64,000 nucleotides of DNA from SKKC01 sp046542845 (GTDB taxonomy: Bacteria > Spirochaetota > Spirochaetia > DSM-27196 > SKKC01), in assembly GCA_046542845.1 (NCBI GenBank), contig JBKHAN010000011.1:1-64000 (forward strand), read 5' to 3'. Under the pieces are notes generated by a model, which saw nothing but the letters and a program-made list of their open reading frames with translations, was not told where the DNA came from and searched no databases. Of the stretch, positions 36,095 to 44,399 are shown piece after piece. A program made the position numbers and the translations under genes. How positions within the stretch are numbered: position 1 is the first letter of the stretch; every line of letters begins with the position of its first letter.

Positions 36095-36499
36095 CTAAAA
36101 CTGGAACGGGTGCGGCAGGAGATCGGGCATCGTATAGGTTTCACGCACCTCGTCGAGATTCGCGATCAGGACCTCGGTACGGGGTGAGGAGAACTGAGCG
36201 AGGACCTGCAGGCAGATTGCACAGGGCACCGCCAGCGGATCTGCGTCGGTCACGACAAGCACGAAATCAAGCTCGGCGTGTCCCATGTCGGCGACCATGG
36301 ACATGACGGCGCCCCGCTCGGCACATATCGTTGCGCCGTAGCTCGCGTTCTCCACGTTGCAACCTCCGTAGATCTGCTCATGCCCACGTGCCTTGATCGC
36401 GGCGCCGACCCGGAATCCGGAATACGGCGCATACGCTCGTTCTCTCGCCTGCCTCGCTATCTCCAGTGCGTGTTCAATCGTATGAGTCCGGTCGTTCAT
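36095..36499 (-). CDS. cdd: cytidine deaminase
   Basis: 134-residue homotetrameric-type cytidine deaminase for pyrimidine salvage. Zinc ligands are the cysteine in TICAERGAV and PCAICLQVL; the glutamate of CAE is the proton shuttle. SGFRVGAAI and the C-terminal LLPHPFQF are typical. The ATG at 36499 has GAGGGAC ahead. It is divergent from the PTS-diadenylate cyclase gene. Confidence 0.94.
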   Translation of the reverse strand: MNDRTHTIEHALEIARQARERAYAPYSGFRVGAAIKARGHEQIYGGCNVENASYGATICAERGAVMSMVADMGHAELDFVLVVTDADPLAVPCAICLQVLAQFSSPRTEVLIANLDEVRETYTMPDLLPHPFQF

Positions 36500-36568
36500 G
36501 ATGTCCCTCTCGTGCAAGATTACACGGCTTCCCGTATACTGAAAAGGACACACGGAGTTATAGCACGC

Positions 36569-37897
36569 ATGGGTATCAGAACATTCTTTTCGCCTGAGCG
36601 GGTCGTGTTTCTACGGCCCGCAGACAAAAAATCTGCGATCGACACGCTCGTACGAACTGCATGCGAGTCTGCCGGCATACGGCATCCGAAACTCATAGCC
36701 GACCTGGTGTTCTCCAGGGAAGAAGAAATATCGACCCGGGTATCGGAGGGTGTTGCGATACCCCACGCGAAGCTGCCTCATTCAGACCGGACCGTTGGCT
36801 GTATCGGCATCTCGTCTGAGGGCGTGCAGTACGACGGGGGAACGGTACACGTGATTATACTGATGCTATGGGCGCATACGACCAATCTGCTGGTGCTGAG
36901 TGACCTGGGGAGGCTGCTGCGCAGGTCGGACGTCTACGATTCCCTCCGAAAATCCCGGACAGCCGAGGAGGTGCTGCACGTCCTTTCTCACCCGCCGACA
37001 CGCGTGGAGCACGAACCGGAAAAGAAGAGGATGGCGGCTGAGACCTTTCTACACGCGATTCGACTCGCCGAGGCGATACACGTTGACTCCGTGCTTCTAT
37101 TCCCGGACGCAATGGGTTCGACAGACTTCTTTACGACAGTTACCCGTCTCGCGAACGAGCGCCGCGAGTATGCAGGGCGGGTGCTGCTCCTGACAAGCGA
37201 CCCCGACGCCTATGCGCAGAATACCATTGTCGACGAGATTATCGACCTGCCGGTAAAGTCGGTCAGCGATCACAGTATTACGACGACATCGCTTCTTTTT
37301 CTGCTCAGCAACGGCATACTGGAAAAAAATGAACGGGTGCTTACCCTGTTCGGCAAGCCCTCAAGCGGCTCGCTCGATACGATTCGCCTCACAGACCTGC
37401 AGCAGGAGTTCGGTTCGCTGTTCAGGCTTCCCAGCGGTGGCGTCGGCAGCGATATCGACGATCTCGTGTTCGCCCGGGTTCTGCAGCTTGCAACCGAGCT
37501 TGCGCAGGAAGGCCGCGAGGGCAAACCCGCAGGTGCCATTTTCGTCCTCGGCGACTACGGGACCGTGCAGGAGTACTGCCATCAGTTGCTGATCAACCCG
37601 TTTCGGGGAATCAGCGAGTCCGACCGGAATGTCCTTGATCCCGGGCTCGAGGAGACGGTCAAGGAGTTTTCCCGCATAGACGGGGCGTTTCTCATTGGCG
37701 GCGACGGCGTCATTCAGAGCGCGGGCACCTACCTGCGCGCCGACGTGGAAGTGGAAGATCTGCCTCAGGGGCTCGGTGCCAGACACACGGCAGCCGCAGC
37801 AATCACCGCAGTCAGTGCATCTGTCGCTATCGCAATCAGTGAATCGACCAAGCGGATTTCAGTGTTTCGGGAGGGTCGACGCGTCATGAATGCCTGA
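36569..37897 (+). CDS. PTS EIIA domain fused to a DacZ-like diadenylate cyclase
   Basis: 442 residues in three parts. Residues 1-150 are a PTS EIIA type 2 (nitrogen-PTS-like) domain with the phospho-histidine in SEGVAIPHAKLP (H66). Residues 155-270 form an alpha/beta segment that looks like the pyruvate-kinase C-terminal-like domain of archaeal DacZ. The rest is a DisA_N diadenylate cyclase: EGREGKPAGAIFVLGD, NPFRGISESDRNVLDP, catalytic DGA (371-373) and GLGARHTAAAAITA (R405, H406). The GARHxAAAAIT form belongs to the archaeal-type group, not to CdaA. It should make c-di-AMP from ATP, with PTS phosphorylation as the likely input. ATG at 36569, GGAG 11 bases before. No membrane helices. It converges on the MBL-CNB gene with a gap of nine bases. 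Confidence 0.85.
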   Translation: MGIRTFFSPERVVFLRPADKKSAIDTLVRTACESAGIRHPKLIADLVFSREEEISTRVSEGVAIPHAKLPHSDRTVGCIGISSEGVQYDGGTVHVIILMLWAHTTNLLVLSDLGRLLRRSDVYDSLRKSRTAEEVLHVLSHPPTRVEHEPEKKRMAAETFLHAIRLAEAIHVDSVLLFPDAMGSTDFFTTVTRLANERREYAGRVLLLTSDPDAYAQNTIVDEIIDLPVKSVSDHSITTTSLLFLLSNGILEKNERVLTLFGKPSSGSLDTIRLTDLQQEFGSLFRLPSGGVGSDIDDLVFARVLQLATELAQEGREGKPAGAIFVLGDYGTVQEYCHQLLINPFRGISESDRNVLDPGLEETVKEFSRIDGAFLIGGDGVIQSAGTYLRADVEVEDLPQGLGARHTAAAAITAVSASVAIAISESTKRISVFREGRRVMNA

Positions 37898-37906
37898 GCG
37901 GCGTCC

Positions 37907-40177
37907 TCAGGGACCCGCGGGAGGCGGAGCATCGTAGAGTTGCAAGGCCTCCATTCTCGCGGCAGCGCGTCGTCGTTTCTGCTCACCGTACTGTTCAGGG
38001 CTAACCGGTTCGGGCCGTTCGTCGGTGGTCTTCTGAAGACCTCCGTTCACCCGCATGACAGCACCGGGGTTTCGGTCGAGAAAGTCGTGCACGTCGTCAT
38101 ACGTGATCGCAAAGACACGCGCCCTCGTCTCGCAGGTTACCGCACACGAACTATTCTGTCGGCGATGTAGCTCTCCCATGCTGCCGGCGAGCATTCCACG
38201 CTGCAGGCGGTCAACCGATCCGTTCCCATCATCGACCTGGAGAATTCCATCTCGAATGAGAAATACCTCACCGACAGGCTGGTCCCGGCGTATGAGAACC
38301 GTTCCGGCCTCGTAATCGCGTGGCTGCAGGACGGATTCGAGCCACATGCGCTGGTAATCGGTCAGGTGTGCGAACGGCAGACCCTCGGCAAGCAGATTCC
38401 ACGTCTCTTCGCTCCGATTTCGAATCAGGCGTCTGAGGACCGCCTCAAACTCTGTCCCCGCGATAAAATTCAGGAACCTCGATCGCTCGATCGAGAGAAC
38501 CTCGACGTCCGACTCCGCGATTACGTCGGCGGTTCGGTCGCTGTCCGTCATGAGCGCTACTTCGCCAAAATAGTCGTATGCACCGAGCATCTTGCTGCGT
38601 ACAAGGTTATCGGCAAGGACTGCGGCGTTACCGTTCATGACGATGTAAAAGTAATTACCGCGAGTCCCGCGGCGGATAATATAGTCGCCCGCGGCGAAGG
38701 TCTGCCTCTCGGCGATACCGAAAAACTGCTGTACCTTGGGTATGCTCATGTCGCGAGCGAAATCGAGCTGTTTCAGCACGTCGAGTACCCGATACGCCTC
38801 TTCGTACTGCGGTGGCGAGGTATCGAGATATCGCGTGTGCTCTATACCGAACGAAGCCCGGGTCAGAAGCGCATCAGCAGGAAAATCCTTTTCTGCAATG
38901 TGGAAGCAGGTAATCTTGCGCTGTACGTGTTCGGGCAGGCTCGCCAGGAAGGACACCGGAGTGTGCAGCGGGGCAATACCGGCTTCGTGATAGATCACAT
39001 CCGCATCCCAGGGAAAACTTTTCAGCTGTTCGTAACGACGCCGGTCTATCACACCGTCCTTGAGCATGGCATCGTGTATCGCGGGGTCATTCTGATGGTC
39101 GCTTGAGTAGACGAAGCTTTTGTCCTGGAAGGTCAGTCTGAACGCCATGGTCGGTATTGAGTGGACCGAGTAGTACACCTTGAACTCTCCGCCGTGGAGA
39201 TAGAAACTCTGATCGGTGTATACGGGATTATAATCAAAGAGCGATTTCAGGAACTCCGGTTCCTCACCGGAAAACGCCGCGTACTTGCGCAGAAAGCTCT
39301 GCATGATCGTCGGAGTCGTGTACACCGTGACCCGACCTTCCTGAAGGATTTTCTGAAAGGTACCCGCGTCGTGGTCCGCGTGGCAGTGGGTCAGGATGAT
39401 GCTGTCGATAAACTTCGGATTGACGTTGGACTGCAGGAGCCATTCGGTGCAGTTAACCGGGGGATCCACCATAATGCCGCTGTGATTCAGCCAGATTATG
39501 AAGCCCGAGGTATTATCGTGAGGGTCAAAGCCGTGGCTCGGTCCAAGACAGGTGACGCCGAAGCGGGGCGGCACAAAGGGGTTGAGCAGGCGTTCGCCAA
39601 TGTCGTAACGCGGGGTATATGAAACGTCCGCCGGAACCGGCACCGAGTCCTGTCCGTCCCAGCTGAACAGGAATGCATCCGGGGTACTCTCTATGGTAAC
39701 ACCGTCGATCTCTACCACGTTGTTCCGGAAACAGACTATGTCAAACAGATCGTCGAGGGTCAGCGGACCGCGAAAGAACGATAGTTCTTTTGAAATGTCG
39801 GGCACCCACGTGTCAGGGTCGTCCGAGAATGTGTCCATGTGCAAGTCGAGCGTTTCGGGCCCGAATACCGACTCGCGTATTGCAACAGCGAGTCGCTGTC
39901 CCTGCTCCTCGGTGCAGCAGATCGCTATTTTCTGCTTGCGAATAAAGAAGTTGAAATAAATCGGAAACTCCATATCTCCGACGTTGATGCCTTTCTGCCA
40001 GTGAAACAGGTCATGCGGAAGAACGAAAATCCTCGGCACCGATTCGGGCGTTACGAGCGTGTCCTTGATGGTCTCCGGCGGTGCGCCGACCTGTATGCCA
40101 CCGATCGGAGTGCGAATAATCCGTCCTCCTCGAGGAAGCTCTATGACCTGCCCCAGCCGTACCTCTGATCCACTCAT
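37907..40177 (-). CDS. metallo-beta-lactamase-fold protein with two cyclic-nucleotide-binding domains
   Basis: 756 residues. Residues 1-205 are an uncharacterised N-terminal region. A metallo-beta-lactamase fold follows with ILTHCHADHD (H264, H266, D268, H269) and VYSSDHQND as a further ligand site. Two CNB domains occupy about 485-600 and 615-720: the first has the complete phosphate-binding cassette YFGEVALMTDSDRTADV, the second has lost the arginine (SMGELHRRQNSSCAV). An MBL hydrolase allosterically controlled by a cyclic nucleotide, perhaps a phosphodiesterase, is a reasonable inference, but the substrate is unknown. No signal peptide. It converges on the diadenylate cyclase gene. Confidence 0.8.
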   Translation of the reverse strand: MSGSEVRLGQVIELPRGGRIIRTPIGGIQVGAPPETIKDTLVTPESVPRIFVLPHDLFHWQKGINVGDMEFPIYFNFFIRKQKIAICCTEEQGQRLAVAIRESVFGPETLDLHMDTFSDDPDTWVPDISKELSFFRGPLTLDDLFDIVCFRNNVVEIDGVTIESTPDAFLFSWDGQDSVPVPADVSYTPRYDIGERLLNPFVPPRFGVTCLGPSHGFDPHDNTSGFIIWLNHSGIMVDPPVNCTEWLLQSNVNPKFIDSIILTHCHADHDAGTFQKILQEGRVTVYTTPTIMQSFLRKYAAFSGEEPEFLKSLFDYNPVYTDQSFYLHGGEFKVYYSVHSIPTMAFRLTFQDKSFVYSSDHQNDPAIHDAMLKDGVIDRRRYEQLKSFPWDADVIYHEAGIAPLHTPVSFLASLPEHVQRKITCFHIAEKDFPADALLTRASFGIEHTRYLDTSPPQYEEAYRVLDVLKQLDFARDMSIPKVQQFFGIAERQTFAAGDYIIRRGTRGNYFYIVMNGNAAVLADNLVRSKMLGAYDYFGEVALMTDSDRTADVIAESDVEVLSIERSRFLNFIAGTEFEAVLRRLIRNRSEETWNLLAEGLPFAHLTDYQRMWLESVLQPRDYEAGTVLIRRDQPVGEVFLIRDGILQVDDGNGSVDRLQRGMLAGSMGELHRRQNSSCAVTCETRARVFAITYDDVHDFLDRNPGAVMRVNGGLQKTTDERPEPVSPEQYGEQKRRRAAARMEALQLYDAPPPAGP

Positions 40178-40283
40178 CTGCCCCCCAACGCCCTGCTATA
40201 TGAAATGTATACCGTAGTGTACCGCTGTGCCGGGCGCACTGCAATGACGAGATGTAGTACCACAGAGCGGGTAAAAAATCCTG

Positions 40284-40312
40284 TTGACGTGCCCAGGAAG
40301 CGGGTATAGCAT
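40284..40312 (+). promoter_or_regulatory. Promoter of the candidate small RNA
   Basis: TTGACG (40284-40289) and TAGCAT (40307-40312) are exactly 17 bases apart. The same hexamer pair and spacing occurs ahead of hom (56556), which supports it being used by the same sigma factor. Transcription would start near 40319-40320. Confidence 0.6.
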
Positions 40313-40319
40313 TTTCATG

Positions 40320-40452
40320 TGACGGAAGCTCCTTGATCGGGGCTCGCGCACAGGCGGTCAAAGCGACTGAAGCAGCAAACAGTCGTAGCGGGATAATCCC
40401 GAAACCGAACAAAAGACCGCGTCAGCCGGTTCCCCAGGAGCCGGCTTTTTTT
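40320..40452 (+). ncRNA. Candidate structured small RNA, about 133 nt
   Basis: Within a 313-base gap between two minus-strand genes, the plus strand has a promoter, then TGACG (40320-40324) that pairs with CGTCA (40420-40424), a hairpin AGCTCC/GGGGCT (40327-40332, 40339-40344), and CGGTC (40355-40359) pairing with GACCG (40415-40419), which stacks directly on the first helix. The inner loop holds two hairpins, CGACTG/CAGTCG (40364-40385) and CGGGA/TCCCG (40389-40401). A terminator (AGCCGG/CCGGCT, then seven T to 40452) ends it. There is no open frame of note and no plus-strand gene downstream, so it is not a riboswitch leader. It does not match SRP RNA, 6S, tmRNA, RNase P or a GEMM-I aptamer as I know them. 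Confidence 0.65.
40424..40452 (+). terminator. Rho-independent terminator of the small RNA
   Basis: AGCCGGTTCC (40424-40433) folds back on GGAGCCGGCT (40437-40446) with one T-G wobble, a CCA loop, and seven T (40446-40452). Confidence 0.85.
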
Positions 40453-40490
40453 ATGTTCCAGCATGGGAGACGAAGACCGGCATATTCGGG

Positions 40491-41375
40491 CTATGCGGGA
40501 GGGTTGAGCGGAAGTGAGAGCGTTTGCCGCCGCATGCCTGCCTCGGTAAAGGTAAGCTCGTATGAAGCGTCGTCCACCCACTCGAAGGCAGACCGCGAGC
40601 CGAAGCCCTGGTCTACAAACGAAATGGCCGTATCGATGCAGAGGTATCTGCCGTCATACCTGGTCAGGAAGTTTCCGGATGCCTGGGGGGTGTGTCCGCA
40701 GACATACACGCTCGCACGGTTGTTCTTGAGAAATGTGTGCAGGACCGAACCGTAATCCGGTTGCGCCTGTTGCCCGGCAGCATCTGAACACAGAATACTG
40801 GTCTCGGGTGAGAAGAGCGAAAGCGGCAGATCCGCCTTGCCTTCGAGAAAGGCCTCACGATTACGTCCGAGTTCCTGGTGTACCGCGGAGTTCACATCGG
40901 CGATCTGAAGATCTCGAAAGATTGGCGGCAGATCTGCCGGCGCAAATACGAACGGATATATGCGTACCATGACCGGAAGCCCTGACAGCCAGTCCGAAAG
41001 CCAGCCCCCCGGCGCAAACGCGCGCTCCAACGCGTCCTGACCCGGCTCATTCGCCGTCCGGTACGAGCTTCGTTCAGCACCGGATGAAGCGGTGTGCATT
41101 CCGAAGAGGTGAATGGCTTCGTGCTGCCCGAGCAGGGTATATACGCGGCTGCCCACAGCCGGCGCCTCGGCGTGCAGCCGCATGAGCGTGCGGTACACGG
41201 TGGCGCTGTCTGGACCGCGATCACAGATATTGCCAAGCATGACCAGCGCCGTGTCACGTGCCGTAAACCGACCGTTCGCGTCGGTCAGATCACAGCCCGA
41301 AAGAAGCTCTCCGAAAAATTCGGCGTCTGCGTGGAGGTCCCCGACTGCTATGATACGCCTGAACGCGCGAGCCAT
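40491..41375 (-). CDS. calcineurin-like phosphoesterase with altered metal-site residues
   Basis: 294 residues with the fold signatures of the PPP/calcineurin superfamily: GDLHAD (13-18), GNICDRGPD (48-56), GQHE (83-86) and CGHTPQ near 230. In active members the second and third motifs are GDxxDRG and GNHE; here the bridging Asp is Asn (N49) and the Asn ligand is Gln (Q84). The segment where a metal-ligand histidine is expected reads FVFAPADLPP. D13, H15, D52, R53, H85 and the GHT histidine are kept. It may be a pseudo-phosphatase or use metals differently. AGGAGG precedes the ATG. It is probably co-transcribed with no one, the carotenoid genes beginning 29 bases after the end of cruF on the other side. 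Confidence 0.8.
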   Translation of the reverse strand: MARAFRRIIAVGDLHADAEFFGELLSGCDLTDANGRFTARDTALVMLGNICDRGPDSATVYRTLMRLHAEAPAVGSRVYTLLGQHEAIHLFGMHTASSGAERSSYRTANEPGQDALERAFAPGGWLSDWLSGLPVMVRIYPFVFAPADLPPIFRDLQIADVNSAVHQELGRNREAFLEGKADLPLSLFSPETSILCSDAAGQQAQPDYGSVLHTFLKNNRASVYVCGHTPQASGNFLTRYDGRYLCIDTAISFVDQGFGSRSAFEWVDDASYELTFTEAGMRRQTLSLPLNPPA

Positions 41376-41404
41376 GTGAACCTCCTCTGTTTTTCAGACA
41401 AGCA

Positions 41405-42169
41405 TCAAAACATTGTGAAAGTCAATACAAGAAATACTCCCATGCCCAGCAATCCCGTTATGCCGCTCCCTTTCATGTTCCAGAATGCGAGCTGACCGAC
41501 CGACTCGAGAAACCATGTCAGGAGATACATTATCAGAAGCGGAACAACCGGCAGTACGAAGCTGCCGAGGACAAGCCGAACCACAAAGGTTATGGCCGCA
41601 GCCCCGAAGAACCATCCCACCAGATTCTGGAGCGGTATCCCGAAGTACCAGCCGTCCTGATCCCACTCCCAGAAACGCCACCCCACCATCTGGGGATCAA
41701 GGAACAGGTCCCACGCCGCGAAGGCTGCCCCGGCTACGAGCGAAAACAACACGACATTACCGCTCGGGACAAGCACGGTGGCAACGGCCCACGAGGGTGG
41801 CATCATCATGATCCAGGCAAGGGGAATCAACACCGGAACCTCCCCCACCTGGGGTTGGAGCCGTTTCGTGTAATGATAGCGACCGAAGGGAAAGCCGGTG
41901 TGACTGCCCACAAACTCGAGCATCCAGCCGAGCAGCGCAATAATGACGCCGGCGACAAGGGTCGGCTGAACTCCCGCGCCGAGCGCCATGAGCGTAAGCA
42001 CCGTAGTCGTCTGCAGGACGACCCCGACGGATACGCCCAGCGGAACGGCGGCGTCGGACCAGATCCAGCGGATGATGGGAAGCCCGATCATGGAAAGTAG
42101 CCAGACACCGCCAAGAACCATTACCGCGAGCGGCAGTTCAGAGAGAGAGACAGCCATATGTTCAAGCAT
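41405..42169 (-). CDS. cruF: carotenoid 1'-hydratase-like protein, CruF (DUF422) family
   Basis: 254-residue integral membrane protein with about seven or eight helices. The block WDLFLDPQMVGWRFWEWDQD and the following GWYFGIPLQNLVGWF are the signature of the CruF/DUF422 family, which adds water across the terminal double bond of gamma-carotene-type ends. It begins two bases after the lycopene cyclase stop, with AAGGTCC as ribosome site, so the two are one unit. Together they would give a carotenoid with one ring and one tertiary hydroxyl end. The desaturase and phytoene synthase genes are not in this window. Confidence 0.85.
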   Translation of the reverse strand: MLEHMAVSLSELPLAVMVLGGVWLLSMIGLPIIRWIWSDAAVPLGVSVGVVLQTTTVLTLMALGAGVQPTLVAGVIIALLGWMLEFVGSHTGFPFGRYHYTKRLQPQVGEVPVLIPLAWIMMMPPSWAVATVLVPSGNVVLFSLVAGAAFAAWDLFLDPQMVGWRFWEWDQDGWYFGIPLQNLVGWFFGAAAITFVVRLVLGSFVLPVVPLLIMYLLTWFLESVGQLAFWNMKGSGITGLLGMGVFLVLTFTMF

Positions 42170-42171
42170 AT

Positions 42172-43341
42172 TCAGGACCTTATTACCTGCCATCCTGCCT
42201 TGAGGAACGCAGGAATCGGCACTGTAGACATGATTTTCAGATTATCCCACACGCCGTCCTGCTCGTCGAGAAAGCTGAACATGCGGGCGACCGGATTGCG
42301 ATCGAAAAACCGGACAAAAACGTGCTCGGCGAGGTCTCCGCGTTCGAGCAGGACCTGCAGGAGAATAGAGTCAAAGGTATGGTAGCGTTTCGGCGTTTGC
42401 GGAAGGTCAAAGGGATGGCCGGTGCGCTTGAGCGAGTCGACGATGGCCTCTGCGTCCCACTGCATGCGCATAAACGCGTAACCGGTCGACGCTTTGACCC
42501 GACCGCCGAGGGTGCCGATACGCAGTATGTGTTCTCCGCCGCGACGCTCAAAAGGCTGATCGGTCATTGGTATAATACACGCTTCCTCGCCGATTACCTC
42601 GTATTCGGTGATCCCGAGTACGTCGCGAATATAGTCGGCAATGCGCTGGTCGTATTCTTCCGGTGGCAGGGTTTGGGCACTGAACAGGGTAAACTCGACA
42701 TGTGCTTCTCTTCGACTCCACGGCATCACGTAGAAAAAGCGCATAACGTTATGCTGTGGTGTACGGAAATCGAACATACGCGCCGTATCCACGTCAAAAC
42801 GGTCGTCGGGGGTGCGAATCTCCACGCCCTTGAAGTGCTGCTTGAGGTTACGGTATTTCGTCTCGTCTACGGTCAGATTGTGATACTTCCACCGGCTGTC
42901 AAATACCCACCGCCCTGCAAACGTGGCTCCTTTGACCACGATCTCCGCTCCCTCAGCAGTATCCCGGACCTCCTCGACATGCGCGGTCAGAAACTCTACC
43001 CCGGGGCAGGCAGAAAGGCGCTCCTTCACGAAGCGGTAAAAATCCCCGGATCGAAGCATCTGATATCGATACGGCGTCATGGGGAGGACAAGGTTCCTGC
43101 CGTCGCCGACGATCTGCACAGTGTCCCAGCTCGTCCGTATTATTGATTCGTACGGGGTGGTACCGGTAAGCCAGAAACACCAGTTGCGATCGTTCGCAAT
43201 CTTCTCCTCTTCGTCCACAATGAGCATGCGCGACTGCTCGAAGCCAGACTCGACCAGATGATAGGCGAGACTCAGCGACGCCCCGCCGCCGCCTGCAAAA
43301 ATGAAGTCGTACTGGTTCTCCGAAACCCCGTGCGTAGCCAT
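42172..43341 (-). CDS. crtY: flavin-dependent lycopene cyclase, CrtY type
   Basis: 389 residues with the dinucleotide-binding start FIFAGGGGASLSLAYHL, then LIVDEEEK and NRNWCFW-like WCFWLTGTTPYES, and the FFYVMPWSRREAHVEFTLFS segment that identifies the CrtY group. The C-terminal RIGTLGGRVKASTGYAF completes the fold. It cyclises the psi ends of lycopene-type carotenoids. Whether it makes one or two rings cannot be told, but its pairing with CruF implies one. It is divergent from galE. Confidence 0.88.
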   Translation of the reverse strand: MATHGVSENQYDFIFAGGGGASLSLAYHLVESGFEQSRMLIVDEEEKIANDRNWCFWLTGTTPYESIIRTSWDTVQIVGDGRNLVLPMTPYRYQMLRSGDFYRFVKERLSACPGVEFLTAHVEEVRDTAEGAEIVVKGATFAGRWVFDSRWKYHNLTVDETKYRNLKQHFKGVEIRTPDDRFDVDTARMFDFRTPQHNVMRFFYVMPWSRREAHVEFTLFSAQTLPPEEYDQRIADYIRDVLGITEYEVIGEEACIIPMTDQPFERRGGEHILRIGTLGGRVKASTGYAFMRMQWDAEAIVDSLKRTGHPFDLPQTPKRYHTFDSILLQVLLERGDLAEHVFVRFFDRNPVARMFSFLDEQDGVWDNLKIMSTVPIPAFLKAGWQVIRS

Positions 43342-43370
43342 GCGATGAATGTACCCCCTCGTGCGTTTGC

Positions 43371-43400
43371 TTGACAACGGGAAAGCGGCGGGCTCACACT
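43371..43400 (+). promoter_or_regulatory. galE promoter, probably leaderless
   Basis: TTGACA (43371-43376) and CACACT (43395-43400) are 18 bases apart, and the galE ATG comes eight bases later. A start at the usual distance would leave about two untranslated bases; no ribosome site is present. Confidence 0.5.
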
Positions 43401-43408
43401 GCAGTTCT

Positions 43409-44383
43409 ATGCGTATACTCGTTGCCGGCGGAGCCGGATATATCGGCAGTCATGTCACCCGTGCGCTCCTCGACGCGGGCCACGAAGCCTGGGTTTTCGA
43501 CGATTTTTCCTCCGGTCTGGAGGCAAATCTCTTTCCCGAAGCGCCCGTGGTTCGCGGAAGCATACGGGATACCCCGCTTCTGCAGGATACCCTCAGCAAT
43601 GGGTTTGACGCTGTGATACACCTGGCGGCGTTCAAGGCAGCGGGTGAGAGTATGGAGCATCCCGGCAAGTATGCGGACAACAACATCGCCGGCACGATAT
43701 CGCTGCTGAACGCCATGGTGGAGACGTCGGTACACCGCATCGTGTTTTCGAGCTCGGCTGCGGTATACGGCGAGCCGCAGTATGTTCCCGTAGATGAAGA
43801 CCACCCCACGAATCCGACCAACTTCTACGGATTCACGAAACTTGAAATTGAACGAATTATGGCCTGGTACGACCAGCTCACCGGACTCAAGAGCGCGAGT
43901 CTTCGCTATTTCAACGCGGCCGGCTACGATACCGACGGTCGTATCGGCGGCCTCGAACGCAACCCGGCCAACCTGCTCCCCGTCATTATGGAGGTCGCGA
44001 CGGGAATGCGTGAGGAACTGTCGATCTTTGGTACGGACTACGACACCCCGGACGGTACGTGTATACGCGACTATGTTCACGTAACAGACCTTGCGAATGC
44101 GCACGTCGCGGCTGTGCACTATCTCTTCGAAGCAGATGAAAGCATCGTGGTGAACCTCGGCAGCGAGCAGGGCTTAAGCGTCAAGGAAATGCTCGATGTC
44201 GCACGAACCGTGACCGGACAACCCATACCCGCACGCAATGTGGATCGACGACCCGGTGACCCCGCTCGGCTTGTCGCGTCAAGCAGCAAGGCTTCTCACA
44301 GCCTCGGCTGGGATGCGATTTTTTCCGATCCGGAAACACTGGTGCGGACGACCTGGGAAGCGTACCGGAAACACATGGCATGA
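43409..44383 (+). CDS. galE: UDP-glucose 4-epimerase
   Basis: Short-chain dehydrogenase that interconverts UDP-glucose and UDP-galactose. GGAGYIGSH binds NAD, the catalytic SSAAVYGEP and NFYGFTK (Tyr-Lys) follow, and RDYVHVTDLANAHV is the typical C-terminal motif. 324 residues, normal. A -35 TTGACA and CACACT lie just upstream, leaving almost no leader. It converges on the nitroreductase gene. Confidence 0.94.
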   Translation: MRILVAGGAGYIGSHVTRALLDAGHEAWVFDDFSSGLEANLFPEAPVVRGSIRDTPLLQDTLSNGFDAVIHLAAFKAAGESMEHPGKYADNNIAGTISLLNAMVETSVHRIVFSSSAAVYGEPQYVPVDEDHPTNPTNFYGFTKLEIERIMAWYDQLTGLKSASLRYFNAAGYDTDGRIGGLERNPANLLPVIMEVATGMREELSIFGTDYDTPDGTCIRDYVHVTDLANAHVAAVHYLFEADESIVVNLGSEQGLSVKEMLDVARTVTGQPIPARNVDRRPGDPARLVASSSKASHSLGWDAIFSDPETLVRTTWEAYRKHMA

Positions 44384-44399
44384 CCCGGAACGGCCGGTG

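Noticed and set aside
36569..37897. RHT instead of RHR in the cyclase motif as a sign of inactivity
   Set aside because: The DacZ-like group carries GARHxAAAAIT naturally, so the substitution is family-typical and not degeneration.
40320..40452. Small RNA as a riboswitch or GEMM-I aptamer
   Set aside because: The partial resemblance at GCGCACAGG is short, the GCAAAGCC and CCGG elements of GEMM-I are absent, and no plus-strand gene follows.
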